From Bolinopsis microptera (lineage: Eukaryota; Ctenophora; Tentaculata; Lobata; Bolinopsidae), in NCBI RefSeq assembly GCF_026151205.1, contig NC_087077.1, positions 19,777,975 through 19,837,974 of the forward strand: 60,000 nucleotides of DNA, written 5' to 3'. Numbering within the stretch: the stretch's first letter is position 1; each line of letters begins with the position of its first letter. Shown here piece after piece: positions 54,915-60,000 of this stretch. The notes below the pieces were generated by a model. It was not told the DNA's origin. It made no database searches and saw only the letters and a program-made list of their open reading frames with translations. The translations under genes were made by a program, and so were the position numbers.

Positions 54915-55715
54915 CTGTAAGATTGTTAATAAGTTAAACATTTACTTCTACGTTGCATTATCCTACATGAGACTAAAACCGACAGGAACAACCGAAAAGT
55001 AAAGTTATGGCAAGTGAGGAGAAATTGGATGAATACATAATTGCAGGACGCAACGTAGTATGTATGATGTAGAAAAGTTTACTAATACCTAGCTCTTCAT
55101 AAAAATTAATCAGAAAAACCGGCCTTAACAAATCGGTTAACAGCATAAATGTCTTTGTGGTTTTTAAACAAAAAAATTACTCCAAGCACCACGGCCCAAA
55201 AAAAACTAATAATGAAGGTTGATGTCAAAAAACAATGAAATTGAAAAGGCTGTAAACGCTTTAAATTTTACTTACAATATCACTAAATGCTTGTGTACTG
55301 TAAGTCTGACCCATATAGTAACTTTAATGTCAGACAACTGTAGATAATCTTTTAACTTTGTATTTTCCTGAATTTTCCAAACGAAACGATAGGGCGGACG
55401 GACTATAAGCGAATGTATTAGAAACGAATAAAGAACTGAGGTTTTACGTGTGAGGGAAGCTTTTTATGGCGCCCTGGTCTGTTGCCATGGAGAACGCGTG
55501 CGCGCGTGTTCTCATTGCATGTGACGAGGTCACTTCCTGCGCTTTGGGCTTGATAGTTGATCGATCCTCAACGGTTACCTTATCTTTCATTCGCCATTCA
55601 TTATCCGTGAAAGTGTTCGAGGGCCTTAGCTCATATTCAATAGTTTGCGGTTAAGATATAAGCTCTAATTTCCACAGAACTTTACAGCGTTTACTGTTCA
55701 CAGTATTCACTGTTC
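53445..55715 (-). repeat. Parent segment of the duplication at 7505-9865
   Basis: The same-orientation partner of the decayed copy. This copy has open exons and intact splice sites, so it is taken as the functional one. It includes about 800 bp upstream of the first seen exon. Confidence 0.85.
54915..55715 (-). promoter_or_regulatory. Upstream region of the coiled-coil gene
   Basis: Well conserved between both duplicates, most of all at 55440-55600 (CGCGTGCGCGCGTGTTCTCA, then GCATGTGACGAGGTCAC). This GC-rich block stands out from AT-rich surroundings and may hold the promoter and a short first exon. No TATA box was chosen with confidence. Confidence 0.4.
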
Positions 55716-55910
55716 CGTCTTCACTTATCATTACGATTAAGCATACTGATAACAAATTTTGCTATGATTAAGGACACTTATCCTATTCCATTACTTCTGA
55801 CCTCAATCATGTTTTGTTCTATCTACACTAAACTCGATAATAGGTCGCTGGACATAGACTCCGTCAAAATTGTGAACTTTTGGTTGAGGAAACCCATGTC
55901 AGCTTATTAT

Positions 55911-56809
55911 ATACCTTATCGGACCTTATTTGGACGGACATTACTTGAACGCTGGAGGCCCTAGCGTTCATCTTAATGTCCGTTCAAATAAAGTCCGTTC
56001 AATTAATGTCCATCCAAGTTAAAGTCCGTTGAAATTTTTTCAAAACTTTTTCCATTTCGAACTTTTTGTCCAGAATATGACAATTTTGAAAACTTCATTG
56101 TGCCGTAAGTTAACGACGGAAAGGTTCTCATTGGTCTGCCGGAGGCACAGAAAACTCTACTAGTATATGATGTTTTCAAGGGTCACTTGGCGGAAAAAAG
56201 TCAACGAAATTATGGCACTCAACAACATAGTTCATGAACTAGTCCCCGCCAACATGACAAACTTGTTCCAGCCTCTAGATATTACGGTAAATCGTGTTGC
56301 CAAGGACTATTGTCCGACGTTGTTATAGCTCATATTACTCAGGGGCGGTAATGAAACAGTGCTAGGAAAGCTCTACGTGATGTTAAGGTTAACCTTAAGT
56401 TGTCTAAGATAAAACCACTTCACGCCGAATGGCTTGTAAAAGTTAACATTGAAATGCAGGACCGGGGTAGTTTGATAAAAAACGGTTTCCATAAAGCTAG
56501 AAATCACTGATGCTTTAAGCATGGACTATTTCATGCACGAAAACCCATTTGATGAAGATGATATGTGATATTAAAAACTTTGTTTGTACACATATTTTAA
56601 CATTTTTACTGCTTAATGACTGCTTTTCTTACTTACTGTATAAAAAAATGGATTTAAAAATCATTTGCTAAAATTAAAAATACATCAAAAAAATTGAAAA
56701 AAATTCGGATTTTTGATGGTTTTGAATGCCTTCGAGCGTTCATATTAATGTCCGTTCATAATTATGTCCGTTCATGTAATGTCCGTCCAAATAAGGTCCG
56801 ATAAGGTAT
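55911..56809 (+). mobile_element. pogo/Tigger-like DNA transposon with decayed transposase
   Basis: Perfect 34-bp inverted ends (55911-55944, ATACCTTATCGGACC..., and 56776-56809), with TA at both borders as for Tc1/mariner-pogo elements. Plus-strand transposase pieces at about 56160-56570: LVYDVFKGHL, then VPANMTNLFQPLDITVN (the NxTxxxQPLD block just before the last catalytic acid region of DDE_1 proteins), and KPLHAEWLV with NGFHKA and a C-terminal ENPFDEDDM. Frame changes and loss of the N-terminal half make it inactive. Further GTCCGTTCA words repeat just inside both ends. Confidence 0.85.
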
Positions 56810-56877
56810 TTGAAAATGGTGAATGTCAATTTCTCAAATTTGTTGCTCCCAGTACCTCAATCGTGACTTGTGCCGGA

Positions 56878-58460
56878 TGGTGATTAATCACTCGACTGTC
56901 GAATTTTGTCACACGTTCTCTAGGTGGCCCTGAATAGCTGAATGGGCTGTAGGATTATTTACTTATTGAGCGGTGTCAAATCGCCAGGGTAGGACTCTAG
57001 AGCGGCCGCCCTTATAGATCTCACAACATGAGGACTTTAGAGCGGTACGATCCTAAAATGAGGACTGTAGAGTGGTGGACTGTTGAGCGGTGGACTGTAG
57101 GCCGGTGAAGGTCGGAAGTAGGACTGTAGAGCGGCCCTCCCTTATAAATATAACATGAGGACTCTAGAGCGGTACCCTCCTATAACATGAGGACTCTATA
57201 GCGGTTGAAAATTTGAAGATTGAACACTCAACGAAGCTAAGTTATACATTGTAACTCGTGATTGATTATGATCATGACATTCTAGGATGATAACTTTATT
57301 AAAGAGTCATGGAGTTAATGAACATTTTCATTTACTTATTATAAATATTTCATTACTAATATTATAGTGTAACTTAATTTAAGATTATTGGTCGGTCTCA
57401 ACGTCTTCCAAATGATTGAAATATTCCCCTGCTACTCAAAAATGTAAAACGTGTCTTCGTTATTTTAGTGAACTGTTCGTATCAATGTGATTTCGCTAAG
57501 CAGAGTACCGATCAAGTTCGTGCAGATCATTTAGGAATGAGGATCGCATCGCGTGACGCTTTAGCGCCTACTAAGGATATCTCATGTTCATCAATCTGGT
57601 GACGGGACTGATTCAGATCAGATCCCATCGCAGTGCGATATCTTGTTAGGATGTCGAAGGTTTGGTATAAATATCACGGAGTATCCAGTTTTCGTATATC
57701 AAATTCGATTCCTACTCCTCTTCTACAACTACCTACAATATGCAAAGTGTTAACAGTCTTTCTCCTCCTGAGAAGCCCATCTTCATCCGGCGACGAACAG
57801 CCGGCACCATCAACCTTGTCCTGAGCTGCAAGGATTTCGCTACGGAAAGGATGGAAAAACTACCCAAGACGGCCGTCAAGCTTGGCGATGTGTCCAATCA
57901 ATCACGAGTTACAATGTATAACTTAGCTTCTATTCGTTGAGTGTTCAATCTTCAAATTTTCAACCGCTATAGAGTCCTCATGTTATAGGAGGGTACCGCT
58001 TCGTTGAGTGTTCAATCTTCAAATTTTCAACCGCTATAGAGTCCTCATGTTATAGGAGGGTACCGCTCTAGAGTCCTCATGTTATATCTATATAAGGGAG
58101 GGCCGCTCTACAGTCCTACTTCCGACCTTCACCGGCCTACAGTCCACCGCTCAACAGTCCACCGCTCTACAGTCCTCATTTTAGGATCGTACCGCTCTAA
58201 AGTCCTCATGTTGTGAGATCTATAAGGGCGGCCGCTCTAGAGTCCTACCCTGGCGATTTGACACCGCTCTACAGTCCTACTTCCGACCTTCACCGACCTA
58301 CAGTCCTACGCTCAACAGTCCACCGCTCAATAGTCCTGCTCCCGCTGAATGACTATTCGAAACCCAAACCCACTAATCTGATCCCAACCCTAACCTTAAT
58401 CCAATCCCTAACTAAAGCATATGCTGGAACCCTAACGAGAAATTAGATCAACTTCCTTAC
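56878..58460 (-). mobile_element. TTAGGG-containing MITE, split copy 5
   Basis: The two halves, 56878-56944 (ATTAATCACTCGACTGTC, then GGTGGCCCTGAA) and 58344-58460 (GACTATTCGAAACCC, CCCAACCCTAACC, then AACTTCCTTAC), match consecutive parts of copies 2 and 4. A foldback-like element separates them. The remainder beyond 58460 is replaced by the iterated-motif element. Confidence 0.75.
56945..58343. mobile_element. Foldback-like element with ~270-bp inverted repeats
   Basis: GTGTCAAATCGCCAGGGTAG at about 56974 begins an arm running to 57235. It is matched inverted by about 57998-58264. Both arms are built from variants of GGACTCTAGAGCGG. The right arm contains a 66-bp tandem duplication (about 57936 and 58001). 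The flanking direct repeat is GCTGAATG (56937-56944 and 58344-58351), 8 bp. The central 57240-57935 has no recognised gene; two frames of about 65 codons there are unsupported. Confidence 0.75.
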
Positions 58461-58470
58461 GGGTAAACCG

Positions 58471-60000
58471 CCCCTAAAATGTCACCCACCCCTAAAACGC
58501 CACTCTTGATTGATTTGATCCCATCTTCTTAGAAAGTATCTTACCTAATCATTTGTAACTCCTAAACATAAAAAAATGTCATTCAGACCCTGCCACATCC
58601 TGAAATTGAATCTAAATGATGCCATAAGGGCATTTTTTTCATTTTGTACGAATTTTTTACTTTTGAAAAATAGCGCACAATTTTATAACTCTGGAATTCA
58701 TTAATATTAACTCGGTTTTGGTCTAAGATAGTGATATTTACATATTTTAGCAGCATATTTTAGTTATACATTACTCAATATTACTACCCTCCCCTAAAAT
58801 GTCAACTGGCCGCCCCCTAAAATGTCATTTTATCAGATTCTGGCTTTGAGACTACAAGCACCATAAAATGGAGGTACCAGCCTATTAAACATCATATTTA
58901 GCATCTAATGGTAATATTGGAAAGCTTTGGCAGCTCAAGGAATTAGTTTTACTTTATTAATCGCAATAAACATCCCCTAAAATGTCTAATTATCCCCCCT
59001 AAAATGTCATTTTAACCTGATCAAATTACTCAGGCTTTTCCTAAGATGCAATGCATACTCACATTTCGTTAATAGTTGATGTTAATAATTAACAAGTGCC
59101 AAAACAAGAGCTATTATTGCACACCATGTGAACAAAATACAAATTTGACATTTTAGGGGAGAAAAAAATGACATTTTAGGGGGCATATCATAGGTTTACC
59201 ATAAACTAGTACCAAAAACCGTAGTTTTTGACATTCAATTTTGCTAAAAGCAGTCAAATCTAGTCTATAGAGAAGGTCAGATCGATTACTGGGTTGGCTT
59301 AGTTAACTAAAGGTCACTAAAATTGCCAAAATGCAGGATGATGTTAAAAATCCCAAAAAATGCAATTAAAACATGCAAAATCACATTGAATCCATTTCTT
59401 TTGTGCCAATTGTTAGTTTACAACTAGATAATCTAACTACAGGTGTAAATTTTGTTGACTGAGTTACTGTTTTGCCGTAAGTTCTGGGTATTCAAAAAAA
59501 AGTCCCCAAAATGTCACAAAAAGTAAATTGACTAAATTCCACCATTTTTTTTCAACAGAGAGAGAAATTCTGGTCGACACCTCTCAGAAATAGGTTATAT
59601 TTGTCCCAGAAGTGGTTAAAATTAATAATTGAGCAACATTCTGAGTGCTACACAACCTGTTTTAGCTGACGTTTTAGGGGTGGTGCACGTGACATTTTAG
59701 GGGGTGATTACGGTTTTGAGGTACTTCCTTTGGTGAGTGAATGTTTTCAAGTAGCTTAATGTTTTAATAAGACAAAACAAATAGTACTAGTGACAAAAGA
59801 TAAATCAGGCCTCCTGTACATTTTGTAATTATGACACATATGGAGTTGACATTTTAGGGGTGGTGTTTTAAAAGTGATTCCATTTCAACGTCAAAAAAAT
59901 TGTACCTGATTTTATTTTCAAATTTCCAAATCTTCCTGGCAGGCTAGAAAAAGGTTTAAATATTATTCCTAGACACTTCAGAACCCTGTAAATTTAGCCC
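58471..60000. mobile_element. Element with iterated CCCCTAAAATGTCA motifs
   Basis: Forward motifs lie at 58471, 58791, 58814, 58974 and 58996. Inverted motifs (TGACATTTTAGGGG) lie at 59146, 59169, 59667, 59690 and 59847. All forward copies are on the left and all inverted ones on the right, symmetric about 59080. The ends AAACCGCCCC (58466) and ATTACGGTTTT (59707) are roughly inverted. There is no gene. It may run beyond the window. Confidence 0.6.

Noticed and set aside
57000-58260. TCTAGAGCGGCCGC as cloning-vector polylinker contamination
   Set aside because: It is one variant of the natural GGACTCTAGAGCGG motif repeated many times in the foldback arms; no vector backbone is present.

Overview
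The window looks like a gene-poor, repeat-rich stretch of an animal nuclear genome. There are no bacterial-style operons. Genes have spliceosomal GT/AG introns, and the mobile elements are types common in animals: L2/CR1-like and RNase H-bearing LINEs, Penelope-like elements with GIY-YIG endonucleases, a Gypsy-type LTR element, hAT-like and pogo-like DNA elements and a tRNA-derived SINE. An aerolysin-type protein and a nuclease-helicase protein, both intronless or nearly so, would suit an early-branching marine invertebrate such as a cnidarian or sponge. That placement is inference only; no single-copy marker gene is present.

Layout. 1-3.2 kb: an inverted duplicate of 39.0-42.2 kb, holding half of a large palindromic transposon, plus a SINE. 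3.2-7.1 kb: small DNA elements, including MITEs that carry internal telomere-like TTAGGG stretches. 7.5-9.9 kb: a decayed copy of the 5' half of the coiled-coil gene found at 51-55 kb. 11.4-13.0 kb: a secreted aerolysin-like protein on the minus strand. 14.0-16.7 kb: a broken Penelope-like element split by a LINE piece. 18.3-19.9 kb: a 5'-truncated L2-like LINE with a long open RT frame. 21.0-21.8 kb: a noncoding element made of a repeated short motif. 22.3-28.4 kb: a three-level nest, in which a minisatellite holds a hAT-like MITE that holds a Gypsy-type LTR element encoding only Gag and a protease, with a textbook -1 frameshift signal between them. 28.5-30.9 kb: a Penelope-like element interrupted by an RNase H LINE. 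32.2-34.5 kb: an intact 746-residue NERD nuclease plus superfamily 1 helicase gene, flanked by direct repeats. 39.0-44.7 kb: the complete palindromic transposon, with 8-bp target duplications and a nested solo LTR. 45.8-50.6 kb: a 55-bp satellite split by a poly(A)-tailed retroposon. 51.2-54.9 kb: a five-exon coiled-coil gene on the minus strand. 55.9-60 kb: a pogo-like element, a foldback-like element inside a MITE, and an element made of iterated CCCCTAAAATGTCA motifs.

Only three regions look like host genes: the aerolysin-like gene, the NERD-helicase gene and the coiled-coil gene. They show no sign of acting together. Most of the rest is a record of nested insertions, many of which can be dated relative to each other from target-site duplications and from intact (empty-site) sister copies inside this same window.
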